Shown piece by piece: positions 1-10,113 of a stretch of 64,000 nucleotides of DNA. The notes under the pieces are model-generated. The model saw only the letters and a program-made list of their open reading frames with translations, had not been told where the DNA came from and searched no databases. The stretch is from CAWFGS01 sp963815535. GTDB lineage: Bacteria > Pseudomonadota > Alphaproteobacteria > Sphingomonadales > Sphingomonadaceae. The position numbers were made by a program, and so were the translations under genes. The stretch spans positions 186,001 through 250,000 of the forward strand of contig CAWFGS010000001.1 in NCBI GenBank assembly GCA_963815535.1. Direction: 5' to 3'. The number at the start of each line of letters is the position of its first letter. Position 1 is the first letter of the stretch.

Positions 1-326
1 CCGAAGCGCCGCTGGATTTGACGGAGACTGAGTCCAACACGCGCGAGAAGGCGTCCGACGATCTGCTCGATAATGCCGATAAGCTGTCGCGGCAGGACGA
101 TGAGGCGGCGAAGCCTGCCTCGCCGCCGCTGCCCGGTGGCCGCCGACGCGGTCTGGTATCCGGGTCCGATGGCGGCAAGGATTCCGATGGTGCGGGCAGT
201 ACGCTGTTCGAACGCATGGCAAACCTGTCCCGCGGCGGCAGCTCTTCCGATGATGACGATGACGACGATGGCGAGGGTGCTGCGTTGAGCATTCCACGTT
301 TTCTGGGGCGTCAGAACAACCAATAG
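1..326 (+). CDS. ftsZ: Cell division protein FtsZ, C-terminal fragment
   Basis: The frame is open from base 3 with no start inside the window, so this is the 3' end of a gene that begins upstream. It encodes the linker and conserved tail of FtsZ, the tubulin-like GTPase that forms the division ring. Visible marks are a disordered, charged linker, a run of seven aspartates near the end, and the terminal peptide IPRFLGRQNNQ, which matches the alphaproteobacterial FtsZ tail that binds FtsA and other partners. The GTPase domain lies off the window. An apparent TTG start at base 18 is only an internal codon. Confidence 0.85.
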   Translation, partial: EAPLDLTETESNTREKASDDLLDNADKLSRQDDEAAKPASPPLPGGRRRGLVSGSDGGKDSDGAGSTLFERMANLSRGGSSSDDDDDDDGEGAALSIPRFLGRQNNQ

Positions 327-431
327 CCGTTCGCGCGCGGTTCAGGCTGGGGCGGTCATTGCAAATGGCACGGCGTGGTCGCGGCGATGTTGGGCGATCG
401 CATAAATGGTACGATACATTCCTGCGCGAGA

Positions 432-2363
432 ATGGTTTTGATCGATAGTTCGAACAGTTTGCGTTTGCTTGCTCTCGGCTTGGCCAGTGCGGCATTGGCG
501 TTTGGCCAGCCCGACGATGCGTCCGCGCAGGGAATGGTCCAGCCCCTGCCGCCGGCTAGCATGGGCGACCTCAACACCGCCCTGACACGGCTGTCGCGCA
601 ATGCCCGCGACGTCGATGCGCTGATCGATGCAGGCACGGCTTCGCTCGATCTGGGCGATATCGACGCGGCCATCGCGTTTTTCGGCAGGGCGGACGATCT
701 TTCGCCTGGCAATGCGCGCGTGAAGGTCGGCCTTGCCGGGGCATTCGTCCGGTCGGAACGCCCGCTCGAAGCCTTGCGCCTGTTCGAGGAGGCGGAGCGC
801 GCAGGCGCTTCGACGGTCCAACTGGCGGTGGAACGGGGCCTGGCCTTCGATCTTGTCGGCGACAATGCCAATGCACAGACGCAATATCGCACGGCGGTAT
901 CGTTGAGGGCCAGCGACGAGGCGGTTCGGCGGTTGGCGCTGAGTCAAGCGATCGCAGGCGATCGGGCCGCGTTCGAGGCGACGATATTGCCATTGCTGGA
1001 ACGCCGCGACTTGTCGGGTTTCCGCACCCGCGCATTCGGTCTGGCGATTTTGGGGGAGGAGGCAGAGGCGGTTTCCATTGCGGAGACGGTGATGCCGCCC
1101 GCACTTGCGGCGCAGATCGTACCCTATTTGAGATTTATGCCACGGTTGACGCGAGCGCAGCAGGCGGCAGCCGGCAATCTCGGCATTTTTCCGCGCGCCG
1201 CCCAGATCGGTCGCGACGACCCCCGCATCGCATCCTACGCCGGTTCGACCGCGGCGCGTCCGGCTGCGGCATCCGGCGATGCGGTTCGCTTGGCCGATGC
1301 GCGGTTGGCCCCCGCCGGACGTGCTTTGGGTACGCCCGCAGCCACGCCGACGGCGACGACGGCGGCAGGGACAGCGACTGTCTCACCGGCGGCAACGGCG
1401 GCGCAAACCGAACAGCTTCCCGAACCCAGAGCGAAACGCCCGAACCGCCGTATTCGCACAGCACGCGCGCAGCGGGACAATTCGGGCGATCGGATGTCCG
1501 CCGCTCGCGCCAGAGCGCGACAGCGTATCGAGCGGGTTGCGCCGATCCGCGAAACGAATGCGGACCAGGACGGCCGGTTGGTCGTGCTGGACGGGGTTTC
1601 CAGCTTGCCCGCACCGGGCGCGAACACGCGCTCTCCCGCCGACACAACGCCGATTCCGATCCCGGTTCCAAGCGTAAGTGGGCCGGATGGTCCGGCGCTG
1701 GCTCGCGGGGAATTGCCCGCTCTCGGCGCGAACGGAACGGCAACGGGTTCGATCGCGGAACCTTCGATCGTTCCTGCCACACCGCCCGTGTCGAGCGCGG
1801 TTGCCGTGGTGCAAACAATTCCCGCAAACACGGGCGTTGCCGCAGCTGCGCGCCCCGGTTTCACCGCTGATGTCGTGCCCAGCACCGTTGCGCCTGCCGC
1901 CCGCGCGCCGGTTTCGCTGCCACCGCCTGAACCTGCATCGCTGGCGGAAGCATTCGCCGCTTTCGCCACGCCGAAACCGGCCACCGCGCCGCAGGGATCC
2001 GGTGTGGTCGATATGGCGACGATCGAACCTGCGCGTGAAGCCGCCCCGGTCGAACAGGCGGCTGCCGAACGGTCCGAACCTGCTCTGCCGACCAATCCAA
2101 GCCGCATCTGGGTTCAGGTCGCGACGGGCAAGGATCGCACCGCATTGCGTTACGATTGGCGGCAGATGTTGCGTAAGGCGCCCGACACGCTGAACGGTTT
2201 CGCCCCGCATGTGGCGACATGGGGGCAGACCAATCGCCTGCTCGCCGGACCTTATGAAAATGCCGCCGCTGCGCGCGCTGCTGGTGCGGCGCTGGGCGAG
2301 GCGGGGATCGACAGTTTCCGTTTCACGAGCAAGGCGGGCGAGGAAATCGAACGACTGCAATAA
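432..2363 (+). CDS. Secreted TPR protein with C-terminal SPOR domain
   Basis: A protein of about 643 residues. I chose the ATG at 432 because it opens a good signal peptide (a hydrophobic stretch around residues 10-25, cleavage near ASAQ); an upstream ATG at 375 would place an unrelated stretch before it. Residues about 40-210 hold TPR-like helical repeats. A long Ala/Pro/Thr-rich linker follows (roughly 260-560), and the last 75 residues form a SPOR domain (starting near IWVQVATGKD). SPOR domains bind denuded septal peptidoglycan, so the product is probably a periplasmic division or cell-wall factor, which fits its position after ftsZ. No enzymatic domain is seen, and the exact role is unknown. 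Confidence 0.75.
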   Translation: MVLIDSSNSLRLLALGLASAALAFGQPDDASAQGMVQPLPPASMGDLNTALTRLSRNARDVDALIDAGTASLDLGDIDAAIAFFGRADDLSPGNARVKVGLAGAFVRSERPLEALRLFEEAERAGASTVQLAVERGLAFDLVGDNANAQTQYRTAVSLRASDEAVRRLALSQAIAGDRAAFEATILPLLERRDLSGFRTRAFGLAILGEEAEAVSIAETVMPPALAAQIVPYLRFMPRLTRAQQAAAGNLGIFPRAAQIGRDDPRIASYAGSTAARPAAASGDAVRLADARLAPAGRALGTPAATPTATTAAGTATVSPAATAAQTEQLPEPRAKRPNRRIRTARAQRDNSGDRMSAARARARQRIERVAPIRETNADQDGRLVVLDGVSSLPAPGANTRSPADTTPIPIPVPSVSGPDGPALARGELPALGANGTATGSIAEPSIVPATPPVSSAVAVVQTIPANTGVAAAARPGFTADVVPSTVAPAARAPVSLPPPEPASLAEAFAAFATPKPATAPQGSGVVDMATIEPAREAAPVEQAAAERSEPALPTNPSRIWVQVATGKDRTALRYDWRQMLRKAPDTLNGFAPHVATWGQTNRLLAGPYENAAAARAAGAALGEAGIDSFRFTSKAGEEIERLQ

Positions 2364-2368
2364 GTTGC

Positions 2369-2388
2369 AAGAGCGGCTTTGCGCTCTT
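2369..2388 (+). terminator. Hairpin after the SPOR gene
   Basis: A perfect 7-bp stem (AAGAGCG with CGCTCTT) begins 6 bases after the SPOR gene stop. It has no U-tract, so it may be a weak or Rho-assisted terminator or an mRNA-stabilising hairpin. The remaining bases up to the next gene also hold a CCACG/CGTGG inverted pair around 2450-2470 but nothing else recognisable. Confidence 0.35.
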
Positions 2389-2518
2389 CCACCGAAATCT
2401 TTGTGCACAAGATGTAAACAGCGCAAACGACTTCTCCCCAGTTCGAGGTCCACGTTGCATTGTCAGCGTGGCGGGGCAGGCGGCATTCCCCGTTCATGAC
2501 CACACGCAGTTTAACGCC

Positions 2519-3025
2519 ATGAACCTTCAACAGCGCCTTGCCGCCGCCCCTGATGACGGCGCGCCGGTCGATATGCTGGCCGCCCTGTTCGAAGCACGCG
2601 GCTGGCCCTGCCGATCCATGTCCGACGAGGAGATCGCCACGGAAATTCAGGGAAGCTGGACCACCTATCAATTGCGTTGCGTCTGGCGGGCGGAAGACCG
2701 GGTTCTACAAGTGCTCTGCCTGCCGGAAATCCGCATTCCCGATGACAAACGGACCGTGGGCGCGCAGTTGTTGGCGCTGGTGAACGAACAGATGTGGCTG
2801 GGCCATTTCGACATGTGGTCCAATGGCGGTGTCCTCCTCTATCGTCATGCGGCAATGCTGGGCGACGACGCGACGTTGGGTGTCGGCCAGGCGCAGGGCC
2901 TGATCGAAACGGCGGTGGAGGAATGCGACCGGTTCTACCCGGCGTTCCAGTTCATTCTGTGGGGCGACAAGACTGCGGCGCAGGCGCTCGACAATGCGCT
3001 GGTCGATGCCGCTGGGGAGGCGTAG
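2519..3025 (+). CDS. YbjN domain-containing protein
   Basis: A soluble protein of 168 residues resembling the YbjN family, class I-chaperone-like folds often annotated as putative sensory transduction regulators. The start is set at ATG 2519, after which the family-like sequence begins; a GTG at 2468 would add 17 unlikely residues. No signal peptide or membrane segment is seen. The gene lies 9 bases upstream of proC, so the two are probably co-transcribed; this YbjN-proC pairing is common in sphingomonads as I recall. The molecular function is not established. Confidence 0.7.
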   Translation: MNLQQRLAAAPDDGAPVDMLAALFEARGWPCRSMSDEEIATEIQGSWTTYQLRCVWRAEDRVLQVLCLPEIRIPDDKRTVGAQLLALVNEQMWLGHFDMWSNGGVLLYRHAAMLGDDATLGVGQAQGLIETAVEECDRFYPAFQFILWGDKTAAQALDNALVDAAGEA

Positions 3026-3034
3026 GCTGCTTGC

Positions 3035-3851
3035 ATGACGGATAGGGCCACCACGACGCAGTTCGACAGGATATTGATCGTGGGGTTCGGAACGATGACG
3101 GGCGCGATGGTCGATGGCTGGATGCGGGCAGGCTACACTCCCGAACGCTTCACCATATACCATCCCCGACGCGACGATGCGCCATACGGGATCGAGATGG
3201 TCCGGGCATGGCCCGACGGTCCGTTCGATGCGGTGCTGCTCGGGGTAAAGCCCGATAAGCTCGCCGACGTCGCCGGCCCGGTCGCGCGGATCGCCACGCC
3301 GGCCACGGTGATTGTGTCTGTTTTGGCGGGTACGACGCTTGCCACTCTGGCATCGCGATTTCCGGACGCGGGCGGGGTCGCGCGTTTGATGCCCAACCTC
3401 GCGGTGGCGTTGAACAAATCCCCAAACGCGTTGATCGGGCACGGCTTGACCGCTCGGCAACGGGACGGCCTGACCACCCTGGCTGCCGACCTGGGTACGG
3501 CGGAATGGCTGACGGATGAAAGCCAGTTCGATCTGGTGACGGCATTGGCAGGGTCGGGACCAGGCTTCGTGTACCGGTTTATCGATGCGCTGGCGGGCAG
3601 CGCGCGCGAACTGGGTCTGGATAGGATGCAGGCGGAAAGGCTTGCGGTCCAGATGGTCGATGGTGCGGCGGCGTTGGCGGCGGCATCGATCCGATACGCC
3701 CGGCGATCTGGCACGCAAGGTCGCCAGCCCCGGCGGAATGACGCAGGCCGGGTTGGATGTACTCGACGACGGCGACGCGCTGGCGGTGCTGATGCAGCGA
3801 TGTCTGGCGGCAACGCGCGATCGGGGCGATGCGATGGGGAAAGCGGGATGA
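3035..3851 (+). CDS. proC: Pyrroline-5-carboxylate reductase (frameshifted)
   Basis: Catalyses the last step of proline synthesis, NAD(P)H reduction of pyrroline-5-carboxylate, in the cytoplasm. The N-terminus shows the dinucleotide-binding region (ILIVGFGTMTGAM), and the middle holds the conserved LMPNLAVALNKSPNAL and GSGPGF stretches. The frame changes near 3690, after which the signature VASPGGMTQAGLDVL appears in the +1 frame and runs to a stop at 3851. Size is normal (about 270 residues) once the shift is repaired. I treat the break as sequence error because both halves are well conserved. Proline synthesis is also served by proB at 7.2 kb. Confidence 0.85.
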
Positions 3852-3939
3852 GCGGCCGCATCAAGCCTTGGTTAAGGGATGGGCGCATATAAAACGCACA
3901 TGGATCGAGGCCCGGTTTTCCTTGAAAAACGGAATGAAG

Positions 3940-3996
3940 TCCCGATAATGAGCAGTGAGGCGGCGCGGAATTGCACCGCATAGGAGAGACTGAATA
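3940..3996 (+). promoter_or_regulatory. Possible structured 5' UTR of the Bax-inhibitor gene
   Basis: Upstream of the BI-1 start lie a hairpin around 3913-3932 (CCGGTTTT against AAAAACGG, with one mismatch) and a short GCGG/CCGC hairpin around 3966-3980, followed by AGGAGAG as the ribosome site. A conserved RNA named ybhL leader has been described upstream of this gene family in alphaproteobacteria. I cannot confirm a match by eye, so this is a tentative placement. Confidence 0.25.
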
Positions 3997-4749
3997 ATGG
4001 CTAATTGGAAAGACCCCCGTTCGCCGCAGACGGGCTTCGGCGCGGCTTCCGGCTTTGGCCGCAGCGCCGATCAAACGGGCGTCAACACGGTTTTCGACGA
4101 GGGTTTGCGCGCGCATATGCTCTCGATCTACAATTACATGTGTTCGGGCGTTCTGTTGACCGGTATCGTCGCACTGCTGACGGCGCGGTCCGGTCTGGCC
4201 GTGACATTCGCGTCCGGTCCGCTGATGTGGGTCGTGGCCCTGTCGCCGCTCGCGATCGTGTTCGCGATGAGTTTTGGCGCGAACAAATTCAGCGCCGGTA
4301 CGCTGCAGGCGATGTTCTGGGGTTTCGCCGTGTTGATGGGTCTGTCCCTGTCGACCATCTTCCTGGTTTATACCGGCGGTTCGATCGCCGCGACGTTCTT
4401 CGCCACGGCGGGTGCGTTCGCCGGTCTCAGCCTGTTCGGTTACACCACGAAGAAGGATCTGTCGGGCTTCGGCACGTTCCTGATCATGGGCGTTATCGGC
4501 TTGCTCATCGCGATGGTCATCAATATCTTCCTGCAGTCGAGCATGCTGGAACTGGCCATCAGTGCGATCGGCGTGCTGATCTTCGCCGGATTGACGGCTT
4601 ACGATACGCAGCGTCTGAAAAACGAATATGCCCAGCTGCGCGGCACGGAATTTGCCGGGAAGGCGATCATTCTGGGCGCGTTGAGCCTCTATCTCGACTT
4701 CATCAACATGTTCCTGTTCCTGCTGCGGTTCATGGGCAACCGCGAATAA
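3997..4749 (+). CDS. Bax inhibitor-1/YccA family membrane protein
   Basis: An intact 250-residue integral membrane protein with a hydrophilic N-terminus of about 30 residues and seven hydrophobic segments spread over residues 45-245. The family signature near the C-terminus (FAGLTAYDTQRLKNEY, about residues 197-212) is clear. BI-1/YccA proteins reside in the inner membrane and have been linked to calcium or proton leak and to FtsH protease interaction; the role in this organism is not known. It is preceded by a good AGGAG ribosome site and followed by a strong terminator, so it looks monocistronic. Confidence 0.9.
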   Translation: MANWKDPRSPQTGFGAASGFGRSADQTGVNTVFDEGLRAHMLSIYNYMCSGVLLTGIVALLTARSGLAVTFASGPLMWVVALSPLAIVFAMSFGANKFSAGTLQAMFWGFAVLMGLSLSTIFLVYTGGSIAATFFATAGAFAGLSLFGYTTKKDLSGFGTFLIMGVIGLLIAMVINIFLQSSMLELAISAIGVLIFAGLTAYDTQRLKNEYAQLRGTEFAGKAIILGALSLYLDFINMFLFLLRFMGNRE

Positions 4750-4808
4750 GGGGACAGTCGCGGCGCCGCCCGGCTTCGGGTCGCCGCATCTGCAAACTGA
4801 TTGAACGT

Positions 4809-4844
4809 GCCCGGAATGCTTCATGCGTTCCGGGCATTTTCTTT
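4809..4844 (+). terminator. Rho-independent terminator
   Basis: An 8-bp perfect stem, GCCCGGAA against TTCCGGGC, with further pairing inside the loop, is followed by ATTTTCTTT. It sits 60 bases after the BI-1 stop and is the best intrinsic terminator in the window. Confidence 0.85.
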
Positions 4845-4960
4845 GCGCGCAAACATGCGTTAGCAGTGGCAAGGCAATCGCGGGACGCTTAAGGCCAGCG
4901 CAACCTTCGGTCGGTACATTGAACGCCGAACGATCACGAGAAGAACAGCGTGGAAATATG

Positions 4961-5988
4961 ATGCCCGATCAGCACCCGACGACACAGACGCCGATGGCGC
5001 GAAATATCCGGCTTGGCCTGCTGACCGCGATGGTCGGCGTGCTGGGCGCGTGCGCGGCGAAAGCGCCCCCACCGCCGCCTCCACCGCCGCCGCCCGTCGT
5101 GGTGGAAGCGATTCCATACCGCCCCGTGCCGCCCGGCGGCGCCGTCGCCACGATGGCCGTCCCCGGCCTAGGCTTCGACGGGGTGCGCGAAACCGTGAAC
5201 GCGCGGCTTACCCCAGAACAGACGATCTGGAATTTGCGATCGGCACTGAATGTCGCGGCGCTCAATTGCGACGATCCGCAATATGCCGCATTGGTCGCGA
5301 ATTATTCCACCTTCCTCGACATGAACAAGCGTCAGCTGGCGTCGACCAACCGTGCGATCACGCAGCAATATCGCGAACGATCACGGTTCGGAGGCGCGCA
5401 ACCGGCAGGATGCGTATATGACGCAGGTGTATAATTATTACGCCCTGCCGCCTGCCCAAACGGCGTTCTGCCAATCGGCCATGCGGGTGAGCGAAGAGGC
5501 GATGGCGATGGCGCCGGCCGACCTCGAAACATTCTCGCAACGCAATCTGGCGATGATCGAATCCGTGTTCGAGGATTTCTATCGATCGTACGAGCAATAT
5601 CTTGCAGATGCGGCAGCCTGGGATGCTCGCTACGCCCCGACGAACACATTCGGTGCCCCGGTCTATGGCGGAACGGTTGCCGGCGCTGACGACCGTCGGG
5701 CGCGCCCCCGGCAGGTTCTGCGACGACGATCTATCAACCGACCTACGGTCCTTCCATTCAAACGCGCCGATCCCACCGCCAGCGCGAATGGCGGCATCGT
5801 TTTCGTGCCCGGCGACGGAACGGCCAATGCGGACGCCCCCGGCGATGCATCGAATGACGCAACCAACGCTGCGGGAATCGTCTTTACTCCCGGAACAGGC
5901 AGCGAACCGGCAGTAGAGCCCGCCGCCGGAGCCGACCGGCACGCCGATGGTTCAGCCTTTGCCGGTCGAGGACGAGGGGCCGCAATAG
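4961..5988 (+). CDS. Proline-rich lipoprotein, function unknown (frameshifted)
   Basis: Begins with a type II signal peptide ending in the lipobox LGAC (about residue 29), then an unbroken run of ten prolines, typical of an outer-membrane or periplasmic lipoprotein spacer. A helical region follows (NLRSALNVAALNCDDPQYAA onward). The frame shifts near 5390 and continues through MTQVYNYYALPPAQ and a second helical stretch, then shifts at least twice more in a low-complexity tail; the natural end is probably the TAG at 5986-5988. ATG 4994 is an alternative start. I do not recognise a catalytic domain. Conserved helices and a disordered tail suggest an envelope structural protein. Confidence 0.55.
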
Positions 5989-6104
5989 GCCGACGGTCCG
6001 CCTGTTAACTGGCGTCACTGTTGCAATAATCTGTCACTGGCTGACATGGTCGAGCTTGCGCGCGGCCTGCGTTCCCTTGCCATCGTTCATTATCGGTCCC
6101 GCTC

Positions 6105-7162
6105 ATGCATTTCCTCGATCAAGCCAAAATCTATCTGCGATCCGGGCGGTGGCGGGCCGGGCGCGGTCAGTTTCCGGCGCGAAATGTATGTCGAATATGG
6201 CGGCCCCGATGGCGGCAATGGCGGCAAGGGCGGTGACGTCGTGTTCGAAGCGGTGCCGGGCCTCAACACGCTGATCGATTTCCGCTATGCGCAGCATTTC
6301 AAGGCCGCGCGCGGCAGCCACGGCATGGGCCGCGACCGTACCGGGGCCGGCGCGAAGGATCTGGTGGTCAAGGTTCCGGTCGGCACGCAGATCCTGTCCG
6401 ACGACAAGGAAGAAATCATCGCCGATTTCACGGAGGTCGGACAGCGCATCACCATGCTGGAAGGCGGCATGGGCGGGCGCGGCAACGCATCGTACAAAAG
6501 CAGCACCAATCGCGCACCGCGCCAGCACCAGCCCGGTGAACCGCCGGAAGAAATGTGGGTCTGGCTGCGGTTGAAACTGCTCGCCGATGTCGGCTTGCTG
6601 GGCCTGCCCAATGCGGGAAAATCGACGTTCATCAACGCGGTTTCCAATGCCAAGGCCAAGGTCGGGCATTACGCGTTCACCACTCTGGTCCCCAAATTGG
6701 GCGTCGTTCACCACAAGGGCCGCGAATTCGTCATCGCGGATATTCCCGGCCTGATCGCGGGCGCGGCGGATGGCGCAGGGCATCGGCGACCGGTTTCTGG
6801 GCCATATCGAACGTTGCCGCGTGCTGGTGCATCTGATCGATATCGAGGGGCAGGATCCGGCCGAGGCGATGCGGGTGGTGGAGGAAGAACTGGCTGCCTA
6901 TGGCGAAGGGTTGGCGGACAAGCCGCGCCTGGTCGCGCTCAACAAGATGGACCTGGCCGATGACGAACTGGCCGCTGCATTCAGCAAGGAACTGATCGCG
7001 GCCGGGGCGGATGAGGTGTTCCCGATTTCGGGCGCGACGGGCCGGGGCATCGCGCAGCTGATGGATGCGCTGCTGTCCTATCTGCCGGACCGCACATCGA
7101 CGGAAAGCAAGGGCGGCGAGACGGAGGATATGGCGGCGGAGGAACCCTGGTCCCCGCTATAA
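6105..7162 (+). CDS. obgE: GTPase Obg/CgtA (frameshifted)
   Basis: A ribosome-associated GTPase involved in 50S maturation and stress control. Starts with MHFLDQAKIYLRSG, the usual Obg N-terminus; one extra G in the run at about 6141 shifts the frame into the glycine-rich Obg fold (GGPDGGNGGKGGDVVFEA). The G domain shows the P-loop GLPNAGKST, the switch region DIPGLIAGA, and NKMD in the second half. A second shift near 6776, again in a GGG run, joins the parts. The length after repair (about 350 residues) matches the Obg core plus a short acidic tail. The gene lies upstream of proB, an order common in bacteria. Confidence 0.9.
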
Positions 7163-7226
7163 TCCGTCGTTCGCCAAGCTAAGCTATACCAATCCACTAC
7201 CGCCTCCGTCATAAAATGGTCCCCCG

Positions 7227-8369
7227 ATGTCAGTCGCCACCTTTCAAGACCTGACCGATGCCGGCGTCTGCCCGATGCTGGTGGTCAAGGTCGGATCGGC
7301 TTTGCTGGTCGATAGCGCGGGCAGTGCACGGCGCGAATGGCTGGCGGAACTGATCGGCGGAGACTCGCGGCGTTGCGACAGGCGGGACAGGCGGTGATCG
7401 TGGTATCGTCCGGCGCGATTGCATTGGGGGCAGGGCCACTGTCGCTGCCGGAACGCGCCCGGCGCTCCCTTGCCGATGCGCAGGCCGCCGCGAGTGTGGG
7501 GCAGGTCATGCTGGCAGGGCTATGGGCCGATGCGTTGCGGACACACGACATACTGGCCGCGCAAATGCTGGTGACGCTGGACGATCTGGAGGACCGGCGC
7601 CGCTATCTCAACGCGTCCGCCACGCTGGCCCGATTGCTGGCGGCGGGTGCGGTTCCGATTATCAACGAAAACGATTCCGTCGCCACGACGGAAATACGGT
7701 TCGGCGACAATGACCGGCTGGCCGCGCGCGTGGCGCAGGCGGCGGGGGCGGATGGCGGTTCTGCTGCTGTCCGATGTGGACGGCCTCTATGATGGCCCGC
7801 CCGATCGCGGGTGCGCGCAAACTGGTGCGCGTGGTCGATGACGGTCGATGACGCCGTCATGCAGATGGCGGCCGACGATACCGGCAGCGCGCTGGGTTCG
7901 GGCGGCATGACCGCCAAATTGCAGGCGGCGCAGATCGCGAACCGTGCGGGCATTGCGCTCGGCATCGCCAATGGCTCGCATATCGGCGCCGATCGGCCAT
8001 GCGATGGACCACGATCGGGGCACGTTGTTTCGCGCCGCACCGCCGCAAACCGCGCGCAAGGCATGGTTGGCCGGACGGATCGCGCCGGAAGGCGATCATA
8101 ACAATCGATACGGGCTGCGCGAACGCCTTGCGTGAAGGGGGCAGCCTGCTCGCCGCCGGTGTCGTGGAGGTGACGGGATCGTTCGATCGGGGCGAGCTGG
8201 TAACCGTCCGGCATGGCGACAGTCCGCCGATCGCGCAGGGGCTGGTCGAATACGATGCGGGCCAATGCCGCGCAATTGCAGGGGCTTCGCGCTGACGATC
8301 AACAGGCGGTGTCTGGGCCACCCGCCGCGCGGCTGCGTCGTTCATCGCGATCATATGGTGATGCTGTGA
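7227..8369 (+). CDS. proB: Glutamate 5-kinase (frameshifted)
   Basis: Phosphorylates glutamate in the first step of proline synthesis. The N-terminal part (MLVVKVGSALLVD) is in one frame; after a shift near 7370 come the conserved VVSSGAIALGAG, VPIINENDSVAT and GDNDRLAARVA stretches. Further shifts lead to LLSDVDGLYDG, GSGGMTAKLQAAQIA and a C-terminal PUA-like domain (GSFDRGELVTVRHGD) ending at TGA 8367-8369. At least five single-base breaks are needed, the heaviest load per gene here, yet every block is conserved in order. The stop overlaps the GTG start of the next gene. Confidence 0.85.
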
Positions 8370-9275
8370 CGATCGCGGTAACCGGCGGAACGGGCTTCGT
8401 CGGGCAATGCGTGATCGATGTCCTGCGCGAACGCGGTTTTGAAGTACGCGCGCTGGCCCGGACCGTGCCCGCCGAACTGTCTGGCGTGGAATGGATCGAG
8501 GGCGACCTGTCGGATAAAACCGCATTGGCAAAACTATGCGCGGGGGCGGAAGCGGTCATTCACATCGCCGGGCTGACCAATGCGACCGACCCCGCGCGGT
8601 TCGATACCGTCAATGTGCTGGGCACGCTGAACGTGGTGGAGGCGGCGATGGCGGCGCGGGTCAAACGGTTCGTCAACGTGTCGTCATTGTCCGCACGAGA
8701 GCCGGGCCTATCCGCCTATGGCGCGTCGAAAGCCAAGGCGGAGCGGCTGGTGGGTGCATCGCCGCTCGACTGGACCAGCATTCGCCCACCTGCAATCTAT
8801 GGTCCGCGCGATCGCGATATGCTGGAACTGTTCAAACTGGCCAGATGGGGCGTCGTGCCCATGCCACCCGCCGGCAAAGCGAGCATGATCCACGTCCGCG
8901 ATCTGGCGGAATTGCTGGTGAAACTGATCCCGGTGCGCGAAACGAGCACGCACCGCATGTTCGAACCCGACGATGGGCGCAAGGGCGGCTGGGCGCATGG
9001 CGAACTGGCGCAAGCGATCGGCGCGGCGATGGGCAAGCGCGTATGGGCGCCGAACATGTCGCACGGTATGCTGGCCACGCTGGGCAGGGTGGAACGGTTG
9101 ATGAAGGGGGACGCGGCCAAACTGACCACCGACCGCGTCGGCTATCTGACGCATCCCGAACTGGGTGTCCGATCCGCGCCGAATGGTCCCGCCGCGCATT
9201 TGGCACCCGCGCATCGCCACGCGCGAGGGGTTGCGCGGCACGGCGCAATGGTATCGCGACCGCAAATGGCTGTAG
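8366..9275 (+). CDS. NAD(P)-dependent extended SDR / epimerase-like protein (frameshifted near 3' end)
   Basis: Starts at GTG 8366, which overlaps the proB stop, implying translational coupling. The Rossmann motif is TGGTGFVG (residues 6-13); NVSSLSAREPGLSAYGASKAKAE contains the catalytic Ser and the Y-x3-K pair. This is the atypical/extended SDR architecture seen in NAD-dependent epimerases and in NDUFA9-like proteins. Near 9160 the frame slips and the natural C-terminus (ending QWYRDRKWL) is read from another frame to TAG 9273-9275. The substrate is unknown. A proB-SDR pair is common in sphingomonads in my recollection. Confidence 0.75.
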
Positions 9276-9288
9276 GGCCAGTGACCGC

Positions 9289-10113
9289 CTAGAAAGACGG
9301 GTCGTAGCCTGGCTTCAAATCACCCTGATCGTCCAGCGAGGCGGGACTGTGAATGCCGCATTCGGTCTTGTCCCACCCTTTCCATCGGCCCGACCGCGGA
9401 TCTTCCCCCGCAGCCACCTTGCTGGTGCAGGGCGAACAGCCGATGGATGGATATCCTTTCGCGACCAGCGGATGGCGCGGAATGTCGTGCTCTTCGAAAT
9501 AGGCGTCGATGCGATCGGCATCCCAATCGATGATCGGATTGATCTTCAACCGGCCCTGCGTGTCCGAACCGTCGATTTCGAACCGAGGCAGCATCGCGCG
9601 GGTTTTCGACTGGAACGCCTTGCGCCCCGTGATCGTCGCATCGAAAGCGGCGAGGGCGCGTTCCAGCGGCACGACCTTGCGAATGTCGCAGCAGCCATCG
9701 GGATCGTACGACCAGCGCAGGCCCGTATCGTCCTTCGCCGTGAGCATGGCCGGGTCCGGTGCAAGGTTTCGCAGGTCGGTCAGCCCGAACCGCTCCGCCA
9801 GCATATCGCGATAGGCGAGCGTTTCGGGAAAATGCTTGCCGGTGTCGAGGAACAGGACCGGCAATTTGCGGTCGACCTGCGCCACCAGATGCAGCAGCGC
9901 CGCACTTTCCGCGCCGAAGCTGGACACCATCGCAATGTTTTCGATCAGCCCATCGGTGATGACCGCGCGCAGCATTTCGTCCGTATCCGCCCCGCGAAAC
10001 CGCCGGTTGAGCCGGATCGCGTCGGCTTCGGTGAATTTCGGTCCGGTATCGATGCGGTCGATTGCCCGGTCCGACGGGGGGGGCGCCACTCGTGCCGGGT
10101 TAGCTTGCGCCAT
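9289..10113 (-). CDS. cysH: Assimilatory adenylyl-sulfate (APS/PAPS) reductase
   Basis: Reduces activated sulfate to sulfite in the cytoplasm. The 274-residue frame is intact. The substrate loop SSFGAESAALLHL and LFLDTGKHFPET are conserved. Two cysteine pairs, DGCCDIRK and IGCSPC, mark the Fe-S-cluster type that prefers APS, and the C-terminal catalytic cysteine lies in ECGIH. The start is the ATG at 10113, which overlaps the end of the DUF934 gene. It is the last gene of the cobA-DUF2849-cysI-DUF934-cysH operon. Confidence 0.93.
   Translation of the reverse strand: MAQANPARVAPPPSDRAIDRIDTGPKFTEADAIRLNRRFRGADTDEMLRAVITDGLIENIAMVSSFGAESAALLHLVAQVDRKLPVLFLDTGKHFPETLAYRDMLAERFGLTDLRNLAPDPAMLTAKDDTGLRWSYDPDGCCDIRKVVPLERALAAFDATITGRKAFQSKTRAMLPRFEIDGSDTQGRLKINPIIDWDADRIDAYFEEHDIPRHPLVAKGYPSIGCSPCTSKVAAGEDPRSGRWKGWDKTECGIHSPASLDDQGDLKPGYDPSF

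Noticed and set aside
1235..2453. Long open frames antisense to the SPOR gene
   Set aside because: Expected by chance in GC-rich, Ala/Pro-rich coding sequence; they have no family resemblance and no ribosome site.
3035..3892. proC, obgE, pckA and others as true pseudogenes
   Set aside because: Too many essential genes are affected at once and all motifs are preserved across the breaks; sequence error is the simpler explanation.
5085..5100. The proline run as a repeat element
   Set aside because: It is a codon-level polyproline spacer within a lipoprotein, not an independent repeat.
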